DNA of 64,000 nucleotides, from positions 101,609,718 through 101,673,717 of the forward strand of contig CM075675.1 of NCBI GenBank assembly GCA_037962975.1, given 5' to 3'. The first letter of the stretch is position 1, and the number at the start of each line of letters is the position of its first letter. The position numbers were made by a program, and so were the translations under genes. Source of the DNA: Clitoria ternatea (taxonomy: Eukaryota; Streptophyta; Magnoliopsida; Fabales; Fabaceae). The notes under the pieces were generated by a model. That model did not search any database. It was not told where the DNA came from and saw nothing but the letters and a program-made list of their open reading frames with translations. This document shows positions 45,373-57,986 of the stretch, one piece after another.

Positions 45373-47816
45373 GAAGTGTAGAACTAGGAGGAGCAGTGGA
45401 ACCAATTTTCCTAGGTGGGTGATTAGGTTTGTGAGGGTAGCCTGAGTTCTTTATTTTCTATAGACATCATCCTCTCGGGGGAATGGATCAAACACTCCTA
45501 TGCTTAGCTCCTGCTTGCATACATTAGCTTGACTATGCATTTTCAAATTTTGTTCAGATTTAATGACATGTTACTTGAAGCTTGAATTTGTTTCTATAGT
45601 TAATTGGTCTCAGGATTGGTACCATTATATACTGAATAACTTCAATGTTGAGAGATTTTGCATGATGCTTTATAGTCTTAATGATACAGAACAAAATCTC
45701 TGTTGAGAATTTAGAGGGTGGACACATGGCTTGAGGTGTGATGGTATAATGTAAATCTTTGTTTATGTTGCAATAAGGATAAACGATAAACTGTTTCAAC
45801 CGAAGTTTAAGGGCTTTTATTTACTGAAAAATGTTTCTTATTTCTATTTTATATTTTCAATTTTAATCACAAGTATTTTAACTTTTTATTTTATATTTTC
45901 TATTTTAGAACTAGAAGGAGCAGTGAAACCAATAAAAATGGCAAATTTGTGTTTAAAATTAAAAATAAAAATAGGAAATATTTTCAAATCAGACGTGACT
46001 TCCCCCATTAATACCGGTTTCAATTATTGAGGTTAGGTTGTTTTAAGATAATGTGAGGTTGGATATAAGTGTTATTGTAGTTATCTTAAAATTCGGTATT
46101 TCTCTTATAATATTTATAATGGTTCTAAATTAAAGTGTCAAGCCATCTTAACTATTGATTTTATTTTGGATATGTTGTCAGGTCAAGTGTTCATGGTCTG
46201 GTTGGGTTAAGAGGATATTAGATTTGTTTGGTAATCAGTAATATATTTTAAAAAAAGATAGTTCATCCAAATTAAAGTGTCAAGCAATCTTAACCTTTGA
46301 TTCTTTAGATATGTTGTTAGGTCAAGGGCTCATGTCATGATCTGATTGGGCTATAAAGATACTAGATCTGTTTATTAATCAATTATAAAAATGAAGTTGT
46401 AAATATAAAAAAATTAATTTTACATGTAATTTGAAATAATTAAATTTTTGTTTAGGTAACTCCAATTTAGTTGACAATTTTATCAATTAAATATACACTA
46501 ATAGTCTCTAATTAAAAAAGTCAATGCTGAGTTGTCTATCCATATCAGCAAAGTCTGGGTTGAAATGCTCAACCCAGGTTTTGAGTTTAGACAAGTTTTA
46601 TTTTTTTTCCTTCTTTTAATACAGATGTATTTTTCTATCAAATATGATACGTACTTTCTCTTGAATGCTTTGTTATGCAATAACTTAACTTCCTTTTGAT
46701 TGTCTAGGTTTCATGCAATTCTAGAAAGGAGGTAGTACTTAGTTAAGAATATTTAATTATTGTGAAAAACAAGAACTTAAATTTATAATATTAAATTTTA
46801 TTTGATTAAATTTTATACTATTAACTTTTTTAAAGGGTTGCATATTCACTAATAAAAATTTAGACGCTATTAATTTTTCTTCACCATTTGTATATAATTG
46901 TATGCCAAAATTTATAGCTTTCACATTTATAAATTTGAAATGTTTTCAGAATATGTATGTCTCCATCTTAAGAAAATCACCATTATCATAAAATGTCTAC
47001 AAGTGACCAGGCCTAAAGAAGTGAGTGTTTACTTTAGTTTATTTTAGAAAAATAATAGTTTTTTATTAAATTTTGATAAAATTATTAAAAAACATAATTA
47101 ATTGATTATTTTAATTTAATCAATAATATCTTGTTTGATTTCTTAAAACGTTTAAACTCAATAAATTAGAAGTTTTTCATCCTTTATATTTTTTCATTTC
47201 ACCTTAAAGATTCTTTATCTGAAATAATTATGTTTGAGTTGATAACATTTAAATCATAACGAGACTAATTTAAGAATTTTTTTACCCATAAAATTCTCCT
47301 TAAAATCTTGTTTAAAAAGTCATCCTTAATATTTTTACTTGATTTGAATTTAAATAAAATATATAATAAAACAATTTATACGAAGTGGATTATAGAATTT
47401 TGACTGCATACTATTTTTCATATTAAATATTTTTTAACATATTTTCAAAACGAAAAAACCCACCCCCATATGAATTTAATTAAATGATAAGTGAAATTGA
47501 TTAGATAAAAATTAAGTATGATATCATTTCAGGATTTATTTATTTTTAAATAAGAAACTTAAATATCAAAGTATAATTATAAACATTGTTGAAAAAGAAA
47601 TTTTAATAACTATGTGATTTTAATCACAATTTTAAGCATTATAAAATTAGTTTTTAATTAACAATTGTAATTACAGTTCATGTATCTAAGTACAATTCCC
47701 CTGGAAACGTAAAAGTAACTCATTGCCCCAAAAATTAAAAGAGAAAAAAAGAAGCTAATTACATATGGTGTTGAGTTCAAGTTCATCCCTGCAAAAGTGG
47801 AACCTCCCCTTCCAAC
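45373..47816. other. Intergenic DNA between PPI1-like and S4 genes, with a ~142-bp duplication
   Basis: The 3' UTR of the PPI1-like gene probably occupies the first 300-450 bp. At 46,121-46,395 two diverged tandem copies share AAATTAAAGTGTCAAGC, GATATGTTGT-AGGTCAAG and ACTAGATCTGTTTATTAATCA-like text; their starts are 142 bp apart. The rest is AT-rich with no gene that I can support. Confidence 0.6.
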
Positions 47817-50800
47817 ATGGCTGCTGCCACTACCTTTGGAACCGCATGCTGTCAAAGAAGAGCAGTTCAAGCTTTTGCTTTCTCTCATTTGCAAGCTCTC
47901 CGCAATAATGTCAATCTTTCTTTCCAAAGGAACCTTTGCTCCCATCTTCTCTCCGTTTCTACTACTTCTTCAGGTCCTTACTTTATCAATTATTATTATT
48001 ATTTTTAAATGGTGCTCTGTATCCATTTGGATGCTTTTTGGTATACCCATTATGTTCAATCGTTTAAAAATTTAATCTTTTTGGCAAAACCAATTGTGGG
48101 GTATTGAAAACGAAGGTGACAAAGTTTGTTGTTTGGCCTTACTTGAGAACACGAATAATAGCTCACTTTTTATTTTTATTTCAATTTTAAGGTGTGTAAA
48201 TTGAAATATGTCTCCAACTCCACGTGTTGATGAATCTAGCTTAATGGACCAAAGGGTTTCATGAATTGTGATAAAGTTGAAAACTTGCTGTTCGTGATTT
48301 GGCAGAGTCTCATAAACGTGATTGTTGATCAAAAGTAATAAGCTTTAGTATATCTGCGATAGTGGTGAAGGGGCTTTGGCACTGAAAGAAACGTTATCAA
48401 CTGTGTTGTTGAGGGGTTGTGTTGTTGGTGTGTCAATTAACAAAAATGAACCAGAGCTATGATCAATGTTTTCATTTAGGTAGCCTAAAAGTTATAAACT
48501 GAGTTTAAACCCTCCATTTGATTCCTGTAACGTAATACATCTTGATCAGAGTGATGTTTGTGTTGGCCATCTGGGGGAGTATGTAACACCAGGATATCTA
48601 TTTCGATTGACTTACTAGGGAGGGGAGTCAATAGTTTGGATCTGTTAGATGAATATTGAAGAAATAGTGATTGAAGATTGGTGGTACAAGCAACTGAGCA
48701 AGTGGCATGACTTGGTGATGACTGGTAAAACATATGAATATATGGCTTGAGGAGTGTTGAAGATTGGTAACATGCTTGACAAGGCTCTTAAAAGTAGGTT
48801 TGATAGCTGGCTTTGTCCAGGTGATGAGCAATAACACAGTGGTTCTTATGTGGGTCAGTCTGGTGAAAAGTGCAGCATGTTGGCAGATATGTGGATTGTG
48901 GAAAAGTAGACTAGGTGTGCTTGTGGAAATATGTTGACCATTGAATACTAAGGAAAGGCTTCTACATAGAGTGGAGTGTTAAGTAGTCACCCTCAAGGGT
49001 GAGGTTGTTGGGAATTCAAGTGTTAGAGTAATGTGAGTGAGTGGAGGAGTTCCAGATTGGATATTAATCACATTAATCAGCAAGGCATGGAACGTATAAA
49101 GTAGAAGGACTTATAAACCTGATGGCTTAAGATTTTGGGTTGAGAAGTAGTGTTGGGCCCATTGGAGTGATTTCCTTGCAAAGTCTGTTGAAACATATCT
49201 CCCCCTTGTTTTCATTTCTCCCAATGGCTCAAAATTAAAACTGTCACTATCTCCTTATGTGGCTACAAACCTCAAACTGGACATTATGTTTTTCCTACAA
49301 ATCCCCCAGAAATTTGTAAAAGACTGTTGTACTGTTGTCTAGAGACTAGAGCACTTAGTATTGTCATTGGTAATGTACATGTCAGATATTCTAGCAATGG
49401 TTATGACTAAATAACTTTCACTGAATCTTCTATCCACTTCCATAAACTACCAAGCGAGTTTGATGGATTATTGTTTGATCATCTGATAGAAAGTCATGTA
49501 CTGGGTGATAACAGCGCGGTATTCATGACTTTCACTACTTTTGAGCTGCTAGTTCACTACAGTGTTATTATTTGGGCATCTCAATCATGATCCAGTTTCT
49601 CATTTTAACGCTTTATGAAGTGCAGCTTCAGGTGTAAGCCCAACAGTACAAGCTTTAAAGGGAGAAGTTGACGTGTTGCTCAAGGGTGTGGGGGAAAGAA
49701 GTGTAACGAAAGACGTGAAGCACATTCTTGAGACGGTACTTTCTTTTTTTGCCCAGTCATAAACATTGTTGCCTTTAGCATGTCATCAACAGCCTTGGAA
49801 GGTCCGACACCGTTTTATCCTCTCTTGAAATTAGAAGTTTATTACCTGTGCCAAACATATCAAGGCCACTGGGGCCATTACATGTCTTAAAATTAGCCTA
49901 TAAAACATTATTTATTCCCTCACTTGGTGTTTGTCCAACTGTTGAAGGCTAGACGGGCATCATTAAAACGGGAGATTCTCCATACAGATTTTCTAACCCC
50001 TCCAGTGCTAAAGGAATCTATGCAAGTTTTGGAAAAATTAGCAGACGTGAAAGCAATTGCTCAAGGAGGTTACCCACAGGTAAATATCCAAATAAGCACT
50101 CTCAAGTCCATTGATACACAAGTTATCAGAATTTTATGTAGACATGACATGTACTCTCTAGGCTGAACGTTGTCGAATCTCTGTTGGACATCCAGAAGTA
50201 CTGACTAGTGATCCAGATATTATTTCAGCATTGAGGTAAATGTAATTTTGTAACCAAAATTTCAAGCTCGCCAGATCCTTTCATAATGTTCCTTGAAGTC
50301 CTAGCTAATATTTACATTAAATTTCATTTATCCAGCATTACTGGGAACTTTCAGTTTGAACCTTGCTCGCATGGTGACTTCCTCGGCTCAATTCTCGGTA
50401 CAGGAATTGCCAGGGATAAACTTGGAGATATTATATTGCAGGTTTATTTTGTTTTTTATATATAGTTTGAAACAGTGCACTGTGCACAGAAGGGTGCTAA
50501 TGGCTGGACTGAACATATTCATATTTAATATTTTATACCCAATTGAGGAACATCAAGAGTTTTTACAACAAACAGCTCTACTGTATCAGCATTAGTCACT
50601 TCTAGTGGACATGCTTTTAGCAGTACATCATAATATGCAATTTGTTGCAAATTGTACTAGAAATTTCTATTTCATGAGTTTTTTATTTACTAATTTTGTT
50701 CTAGTTTCATTGTCATATCTTGGCCAGTAAATACTACATCCTACATAGTAGAAGATTTTCATCTAATGCTGCTCTTATCTCTAATGTTAATTAATGACCT

Positions 50801-53800
50801 CTGCTTGTTGTTTGGTGATGCAATATTTCTATTGTTTGATGCTAAGATCAATAAAGGGTGTATAAAACTAATTTGTCAATGGATCCAAACATAGTCAAAT
50901 TATGGTGGCAAAAAGAAAAAAAGGCTTAAAGTCAAATTATTTTTTTAGTGTGCATGTGAAACCCACACATATTTTAGGAAGCTTTGACTTTGTTGCCTTT
51001 GTTATCTAGGGAGAACAGGGTGCTCAGGTAATTGTTGTACCAGAACTCGTTGACTTTCTCATGTCAACACTGGTTAAGGTAATGTTATTTCTCTTACTGC
51101 TTATTACAGTTTATCTTTCTTGATAAATATCTAATTATCAGAACAAAAGCTAATAGTTGTGTAATTGTGGTAATAAATATTTAATTGCCATTGATGTGGG
51201 TACGATTGTTTTTTCCAAGTTACAGGGGCACAAAAATTTCTAGAAGTCTAGAATATAAGTGAGGTGGCTATTCAGAATAAAACATAAAAATACTTATATT
51301 CATATAAATAAATATTGTTAAATTTCATTAATAGGAATAATATTATATGCATGTGTCACATTCCAAAACTTCTAAGCTAAAAGGTTTAAACATCTTGGTG
51401 TGCTCAGGACCGTTTTATTATGTTTTAGGATCTAATATGTTACAATTCAGAAACATTAAATGAAAAAAATATCAATGTTACAATTCAGAAACATTAAATG
51501 AAAAAAATATCAAATAAATCTTGCATAGTTGCTAGGAGTATGCCACAAATATTGCTGAAATTAATCAGATGCAGGAATGGTACCAAATGCAACAGACCGG
51601 TTTCTTCATGCTTATTAGTTCTGAAAATTAGAATAAAGAGAAAAATCAAATGACCCTTGAAGTGAACATTGCAGATAATAATGAAATTTAATTACCTATG
51701 CTGTGGTGGTATGGGTAGTTTCATAATATAATGTCACCCTTGTGTCAGAATCATTCTTCACCATATACAGAGGTCTGATTGAATATCCTGCTGTTGTCTA
51801 GAGGCATAGTATTTTAATATTACACTGCTCCAAGCAGTTCCTGTATTGATTATTTTTTTTAAATAAGAAAATGTTAGTTTTGTTATAATTGTTAGTGGGC
51901 AATTCCTGTATTGAATTATCGGATATTATTTATATTCTGATTACATTCTTCTTATTCAGGTTCGTAATGTCTCTGTAACTTGCAGCAAGATACCATTAAT
52001 TTCACTTGATTATGAACCTCCAAGGTGCAGTATTCATCCTGCTCTTAGCTTCACTTAATATTTAATTGTGTTGGTCAGACTTTACCATTTCTTTTTGTTG
52101 TGCAGAACAAAATCATTCAAAACTATAGAAGCATCACTAAGAGTTGATGCAGTAGCTAGTGCTGGATTTAAAATCTCGCGTTCAAAGCTAGTGGACATGA
52201 TCAGGTTGGCAATCTTCAACTTGCATATATCGTCTAGAATTTTGACCATTTTGGTGCAGAAAAAAAAACATTTTGCAAAATGGGGTGACCAAAAAATTAT
52301 TTTTATGTCTGGGGTGAATGTCACCTCAATATTGAGTTTCGCATGATGGGGAGGCAAAACATGATGGGGAGTTAAACCTAGAACCCATTAAACATAATAA
52401 GGCATTGCAACCACTGATATATAACTGTTTCCTTGGTGTAAATGAGGAATGTTATTAGATATCATTATTTCTATTCTTTTGCTAGTGTTTCATATTTTTA
52501 CATAGAAAAAAGTTATATAGGTTTTTTGATAATTAAAAATCTAATATTTAGTACATGTTATGTATCAAAATTACATATATATAATTTTTAATATAAAAAT
52601 TATATATTCAATAAATGTTAATATTATATATTAAAATATTAAAATGTATGATATTTTAATATATTTATATATATTATATATTAATGTATAAAATATATAT
52701 TAAAATATATGATTTAATATATTAAAATTAGTAATTTTGTTTTATTATTATATTTTTAGTTATCAAAAAATCTATATAAATCTTGTATTTTATGTAAAAA
52801 TATGAGACACTGGTAAAAGAATAGAAAGAATGATATCTAATAACATTTCTTATCTATACTAAAAAAATGGTTGTCCTAGTGGTTGCGATGCCTTGTAAGC
52901 CTACTATTTCGTCTTGTCACACATGACATGAAAATATTTTTTGGGCCACCCCATTTTGCAAAATATTTTTTTTTTCCTGCACCAAAGTGGTCAAAATTCC
53001 TATATCATCTCTATTAATTATTGGTAACTTGTTGATTGCCTGTAGTTGTATTGTATGCACTAGTCCACAAGGCCTAGTTTTCTGAATCCTTCCTACTCAA
53101 ATCTGTTTCTCCTTAGTGTGAGATATTATGGTCAGTTATGAATGTTGCGCAGAAATATACAAAAATTAAATGTCTCAATTTTTTTAGCTTTAACCACACC
53201 AGCTGCTTGCCTTTTTCTTCTCCTTTGTTTCATTGTTGCCAATATCTAGGAATGTATTCTTGTGCATAAAACTGCTGGCATGTCACATAATCTATACTTG
53301 GTTGAGTTTGTTTCATAAGAGTGTGTTGGAAGTTTCATATCGTCTGTCTCATAATATGTGGTATGGTTTAAATACCTCTTAGGCTACTCCTCTCATTGCC
53401 TATTGGTTTTGAGATGGAACCTTAACATGATACAAGAGAACTTTTTTTTGGTTGTCATGGGTCAAGAGTTGCCCTTTCATTTTGGATCAAAAGGAACATG
53501 ACTAGAAGAAAGAGTAAAAATGAAGAGGAAGAGAGGTAAGAGTTTTGGTCAAGGCTCTAAGAGCAAGGCCAAAGGCCCAAAAACTTCCCAAACACCCCAA
53601 AATATGGCAAATACAAGTCCTAAATATAATGAAAAATCCAAGGCTATGCTCACCTCACTTGGTTAGAAATATTTTCTTTTAATCTTTTCCTTTCCCTGCA
53701 AGCAGTGCCACATTTGTCATATATCATACGAGCACCTGATATAGAAGTGTTATAACTTACGTCTTTAACTCTACATAGATACTTGATATAGAAGTGTTAT

Positions 53801-54178
53801 AACATATGTTAAGTCTGTATATTCTCTAAAGATGGAGTGAATTTGTCGTGCAATACATTACACTGTTATTTGTGAAAAAGATAATTGCTTATATTTATAT
53901 GATAGCCTTGTTGTACTTATCATTCTGGTAGCAATGGTGATGTGCGTATCAACTGGATCCCGGTTACTACCAAAGGAACCACACTCAAAAGTGGAGATAT
54001 TGTATCAGTTAGTGGAAAGGGAAGATTAAAGGTAACTTAAAATAAGGCCTGGATCATCTTAATGACTTTGGATATTATTAACCCTTTTTAGTTTTTTTTT
54101 TTCATTTTGGTCCAGATAGGGGAAATAAACTCCACGAAGAAAGGAAAGTTTGCAGTGGAGCTCATTAGGTATCTGTAG
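47817..54178 (+). CDS. Chloroplast-type S4-domain RNA-binding protein (PSII-S4/YlmH type, 324 aa, 10 exons)
   Basis: Exons 47817-47973, 49626-49735, 49948-50079, 50162-50235, 50336-50441, 51010-51078, 51960-52024, 52106-52204, 53932-54031 and 54116-54178. All introns are GT/AG and the frame is kept through phase-1 and phase-2 junctions to TAG at 54176. The first ~50 residues (MAAATTFGTACCQRRAVQAF..., no acidic residue) look like a plastid transit peptide. Then come KREILHTDFLTPP, a YlmH-like RNA-binding fold (ISVGHPEVLT, HGDFLGSILGTGIARDKLGDI, QVIVVPEL), and a C-terminal S4 domain from about residue 240 (EASLRVDAVASAGFKISRSK, SGDIVSVSGKGRLKIGE). Cyanobacterial relatives are called photosystem II S4 proteins; the role is probably plastid RNA or ribosome binding. 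Introns 1 (1,652 bp) and 8 (1,727 bp) are enlarged, the latter by inverted repeats. Confidence 0.9.
48480..49450. other. Intron 1 content, possible old retroelement debris
   Basis: Inside intron 1 of the S4 gene, GGACTTATAAACCTGATGGCTTAAG...TTGGGTTGAGAAGTAGTG (49,108-49,155) reads like the promoter end of a plant LTR. No ends or TSD were found. Confidence 0.3.
52237..52999. mobile_element. Fold-back element with a second inverted-repeat element inside, in S4 gene intron 8
   Basis: Outer arms: GAATTTTGACCATTTTGGTGCAG...CATTTTGCAAAATGGGGTG (52,237-52,287) and, in reverse complement, GAATTTTGACCACTTTGGTGCAGG...TATTTTGCAAAATGGGGTG (52,999 leftwards), continuing to AAGGCATTGCAACCACT against AAGGCATCGCAACCACT. 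Inner arms: GGAATGTTATTAGATATCATT (from 52,447) and, in reverse complement, GAAATGTTATTAGATATCATT (to about 52,850), enclosing an AT-only core. It starts only 33 bp after exon 8. No TSD was identified. Confidence 0.75.
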
Positions 54179-54280
54179 AAGTTAGCAAGTACTACTACTA
54201 ACAGCATTTGTTAATACTATATTGAAAACACAAAAATCATTTAACGCTTACCTTTTTGAATGACTGGAAATATTTAACAT

Positions 54281-54860
54281 GGTGTATTCAAATTATTACG
54301 ATCATTCTGTTCATGCAAATTTTGTTATATATGTTAATATTTTAATGCAAATTATTACAATCATTTTGTTCATGCAAATTTTGATTGACACATCTTGTTC
54401 CGATTCAAATCGAAATGGATCACTATGAATAGTTTTTTTGTCCTTATCGTAATTTCATGGTGGTTGAAAATGTAAAAATCTCTGCCTTGACAGTGAATTA
54501 CAATTATACTCCAGAACAAAATCCGATAGTTTAAACTATAATTTTAAACCAGAAACAATGCACCCACTAATTTGCTTGGTGTATTCAATTATTAAATGTT
54601 ATATATGTTAATATTTTATTTCAAATTATTAGAATCATGTTGTTCATGCAAATTTTGTTTTGACATATCATGTTCCGATTCAAGTTGAAGGACCATTATG
54701 AATGATTTGTTTTTTCTTATTGTAATTTAATGGTGGTTGAAAATGTAACAATCTTTACACTGAAAATGAAATACAATTATACTCCAGAAGCAATTCAATA
54801 GGAGTTTTGTTTAAAAAAAAAACTATAATTTTAAACTAAAAAGAATATGCATCTGATAAA
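54281..54860. repeat. ~297-bp tandem duplication downstream of the S4 gene
   Basis: Copies start GGTGTATTCA at 54,281 and 54,578 and share TTGTTCATGCAAATTTTG, TGTTCCGATTCAA, AATGGTGGTTGAAAATGTAA-like text and ATACAATTATACTCCAGAA. The first copy carries an additional internal ~60-bp duplication (TTATTACRATCATT...CATGCAAATTTTG). Confidence 0.8.
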
Positions 54861-56032
54861 GCCGGTCTAGTGATGGATAGTTTATTTTAAGATCTTAGGT
54901 TTAAATATTAAGTTTTAGTATCACTTTTATTATATAAAAAAGGAGAAAGTATGGAATGTTATAAAATGTAATTTTGTGTCCAATTTATGTTTTCTTAATA
55001 AGCCTTCTGGTTATTGTGTTTTGTTGACTATATAAGAATTAAATAGATTTGGAACATTCAATTTATAATTATAAGGAAGTGTTTGATATATAATCCCAAA
55101 CCTTAATCTTTCTCCCTTCCGAAGGATAGGTTGGTCACATTATTTCCTTCAATATTTTTGTAATTGTATCGGTAAGGATATTAGTTTTAAGTAAAATAGG
55201 GGTTGAATCTAAGTTGAACTAATAAAAAATGAAATCTGATACAGCTTATTCAAGTTTAAGTAATAACATCACGTGCAACGAAGTTCTTTTCCATCAAAAT
55301 TTACATACTAAAATATTTGAGCTTAAGAGTATATTGAGCTAAAGCAACTCCTCTTAACTAATTTACGTATTTGGTAATACACACAATTGAATTTGTTTTC
55401 TCATTTAAAATAATAATGAGTTTCAATTAGCTTACAAACAAAATCATTCTCTGTGAAGAATTTTAGAATTCTTAAATTGTTAATCATGAATAAAGAAGAT
55501 AAAGAGTTAAGTATAAAAGTGGATGTAAATAGTGGTATAAGATAAGATAAACAAAAGAAGAATTTTGAAATTCTCCATTAACATATATATCACTTGAAAT
55601 CCTTCTTATTTGGACTAAAAATTCTTATCATTCAAACAACATCCAAAGAGGATAATAATAGTGAGGAACTATGAATTGGAATGAGAATGGTTCTTCCTCA
55701 AGTTTCTCCACCCATGTAACCAAAGGCAAAGAATTAACTGAATTTTGCCATTCCACATATCACACACACAAGTACTACCCATTTCTTAGCAAAACTCATC
55801 CATATCATAACTTCATTAAACCATTAATTATCCATCAACCCTCTATTTACCTGTCATTATCCTTTTAACAAACACCTCAAATGCAAAACAAATGAAGACA
55901 ATAAAACTACCTTCCCCTCATTAAAATTAAAATTCGGGCGTTAATTAAAAAACAAAAGAAAATGAAATGAAATGAAATTACAGAATACTAGTGTACTCAA
56001 CAAAAGAAGCAAAACAGCATACAATGGTGATG
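54861..56032. other. Intergenic DNA, nothing recognised
   Basis: AT-rich. The last 100-150 bp should hold the 3' UTR of the minus-strand bL12c gene. No other gene that I can support. Confidence 0.55.
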
Positions 56033-56596
56033 CTAAACAATGGCAATTTTGGCACCAGCTTCTTCAAGCTGCTTCTTCGCATCTTCAGCTTCCTCTTTCG
56101 AAACACCTTCTTTGAACTTCTTCGGCAAACCTTCGATCAATTCCTTTGCCTCCTTAAGCGCCAGGGTAGTAAGCGCTCTCACAGCCTTAATCACTGCGAT
56201 TCTGGCGTTGCTCGGCACGTCCTCGATCACCACGTCGAACTCCGTCTTCTCCTCCACGGCGTCCGGGGCGGCGTCGGCGGCGGCAGCGGGGGCAGCGACA
56301 GCGGCGGGGGCGAAGGCGGCGGCGGAGACGCCCAATTTGTCCTGGAGGAAGTCGACGAGGCTCTTGGCCTCCTCGAGGGTGAGCTGCGAGATTTGGTCGC
56401 CAAGCTCGGAGATTTTCTCGGGGGCGGCGACGGCGGAGACGGTGAAACGGCGGTGGAGGGTGGCGCGGCGGGAGAGGGAGAGGGAGGGTTTGGAAGAGGG
56501 GAATTGGAGGGTGGAGAGGTGCGTAGGATAGGAGGAGGGTGTAGGATACGAGAGGGATGAAAGGGAGAGGGTTGATGATAGAGTGGATGAGGCCAT
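56033..56596 (-). CDS. RPL12: Chloroplast 50S ribosomal protein L12 (bL12c), nuclear-encoded, 187 aa
   Basis: Single-exon gene. Residues 1-55 are Ser/Thr-rich with few acids (MASSTLSSTLSLSSLSYPTP), a plastid transit peptide. EKISELGDQISQLTLEEAKSLVDFL (60-84) is the N-terminal dimerisation domain. An Ala/Pro-rich hinge (about 91-118) follows, then the conserved C-terminal domain starting FDVVIEDVPSNARIAVIKAVRALTTLALKEAKELIEGLP (from 120) and ending AKIAIV. bL12 forms the ribosomal stalk that recruits and activates translational GTPases. Length and lack of introns match plant RPL12 genes. The hinge and transit region are strikingly GC-rich against the flanks, which produces long open frames on the other strand that are not genes. 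A TATA-like CTATAAGC lies upstream at about 56,670-56,680 (minus). Confidence 0.96.
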   Translation of the reverse strand: MASSTLSSTLSLSSLSYPTPSSYPTHLSTLQFPSSKPSLSLSRRATLHRRFTVSAVAAPEKISELGDQISQLTLEEAKSLVDFLQDKLGVSAAAFAPAAVAAPAAAADAAPDAVEEKTEFDVVIEDVPSNARIAVIKAVRALTTLALKEAKELIEGLPKKFKEGVSKEEAEDAKKQLEEAGAKIAIV

Positions 56597-57506
56597 TGTT
56601 GTGGGTTTTGGAAATTGAGGGAGTGAGTGAAGAATTGAATTGATAGGATAAGGTGCTCTTGGTTTTGCTTATAGTGAGGGACTTCAATTCAGAGTTACGG
56701 AATTACCCCTACATTGTATGGGCTAATCACAACTTCTCAATTTTTACCTCCTATTACTCCTTTGACTTTACGGTAATTTTCTTTTCTGTTTGATTTCCAG
56801 TTAGGGAAACAAAGTTTGTGAAATGAAAAAATTTAAGTTCCTTGAGTTTCTGAAGGAATTATTTGATACTTATAATTAATGAAAAAGTATCAATTTAATT
56901 AAAAAATATTTATATATTCCATTTCATATGAATAAAATTGCAAGTGCTTTATAAATACTTCCTCTAATGCTTCTCATGTGGCTGAAATGGCAAAAATGAT
57001 AGCATGGGTTTGGATTAGATACAATAGAGGGGTTGTTTGTTCCTTGAATTTGTTTAGCTACTTTCTAATCATGTTGTAGCCTTTGGACATGTGGTGTAAG
57101 GGTTGAGGTACCCTTGTGCGCTTTTCATTTATAAATAAATATATTGTGGTTGTTGATAAAAAAAACCTTAGAAAACTATAAGCCTATATTTTTATTTTTT
57201 TAACATGACCATAATATTAGTATACTTTTTTAGGTCATTTGTCACATTTAAGTTAATTTTATCAAACCATTTTATTTCAATAATTCACTTAAAAATTTAT
57301 AAGTTAGAAATCACAAGTTATATAAAAAGTTTCATACGGATTCACAATATCACCCGAGCTAAAATTCCAATGGTATCTTCATTTCTGCATAAGCATAATG
57401 CAACCAAGAATGGGGAACATTCCAAATACAAAACATTAACTTATTTAAAGAATCCTTTCCATAAATCAAATGCTTAATTGAGTAAATTCCAACATTTTAG
57501 TAACTT
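56597..57506. other. Promoter region of bL12c and intergenic DNA
   Basis: The first ~150 bp upstream of bL12c contain its leader and core promoter. The remainder is AT-rich and shows no feature I can support. Confidence 0.5.
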
Positions 57507-57986
57507 TCAAGAATACCCACAAAACCCAATCCGACAAAGAATCCCAGGTTTGCACTTTCTGTTACACTTACCACAGTTATTGACATCTTGCAAAATATTT
57601 GTACAAACTCTACCACAACAACGCTCTCCTTGTTTACACTTCTTCCCACACTGTCCACAGTGGTTCATGTCTCCAATAACATCAACACATTTTTTCTTGC
57701 AACATTGGAGCAGCTCTGTCCCTTTGTTTGCTGAAATCCCATTACAGATATTGTTATGATTACCATTGGGATTGCAATGTGCTCCTTTCTTTATTCTTGT
57801 TGCCAAAAACCTGCTTCTTGATGTGAAATGATTAGGCAAAGGGGTATCCAATTCATAGTACTCTTCATCATCATTATCTATATCTATGTCAGTGGTTGAG
57901 AAGGCAATTTGGGAGTGAAGAGAAGACATTATGAGCAGAGAAAGAACAGTTAAGAGATTGGAAAATGTTTTGGCCATTGTTTCCAA
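57507..57986 (-). CDS. STIG1-family secreted cysteine-rich peptide precursor, 159 aa
   Basis: Intronless. A hydrophobic signal peptide (NLLTVLSLLIMSSLHSQIAFS, residues 10-30) is followed by an acidic propeptide-like stretch (DIDIDNDDEEYYELD). The cysteine-rich C-terminal domain has 16 cysteines between residues 71 and 156, in the STIG1 pattern CNGIS...CCKKKCVD, CGQCGKKC, ERCCGRVC, NNCGKCNRKC. STIG1 proteins are apoplastic. Family members act in stigma exudate secretion, pollen-tube growth and, for GRIM REAPER, cell-death signalling after processing. Two start codons are possible (residue 1 or the Met at 4); both give a signal peptide. A TATA-like CTATTTAAAAG lies about 110-120 bp upstream (minus strand, near 58,100-58,110). 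Complete and intact; the exact family member is not resolved. Confidence 0.93.
   Translation of the reverse strand: METMAKTFSNLLTVLSLLIMSSLHSQIAFSTTDIDIDNDDEEYYELDTPLPNHFTSRSRFLATRIKKGAHCNPNGNHNNICNGISANKGTELLQCCKKKCVDVIGDMNHCGQCGKKCKQGERCCGRVCTNILQDVNNCGKCNRKCKPGILCRIGFCGYS

Noticed and set aside
56040..56687. Long open frames opposite and overlapping the bL12c gene
   Set aside because: They are Ala/Gly/Arg-rich shadows of the GC-rich bL12c coding sequence, which itself is unmistakable.
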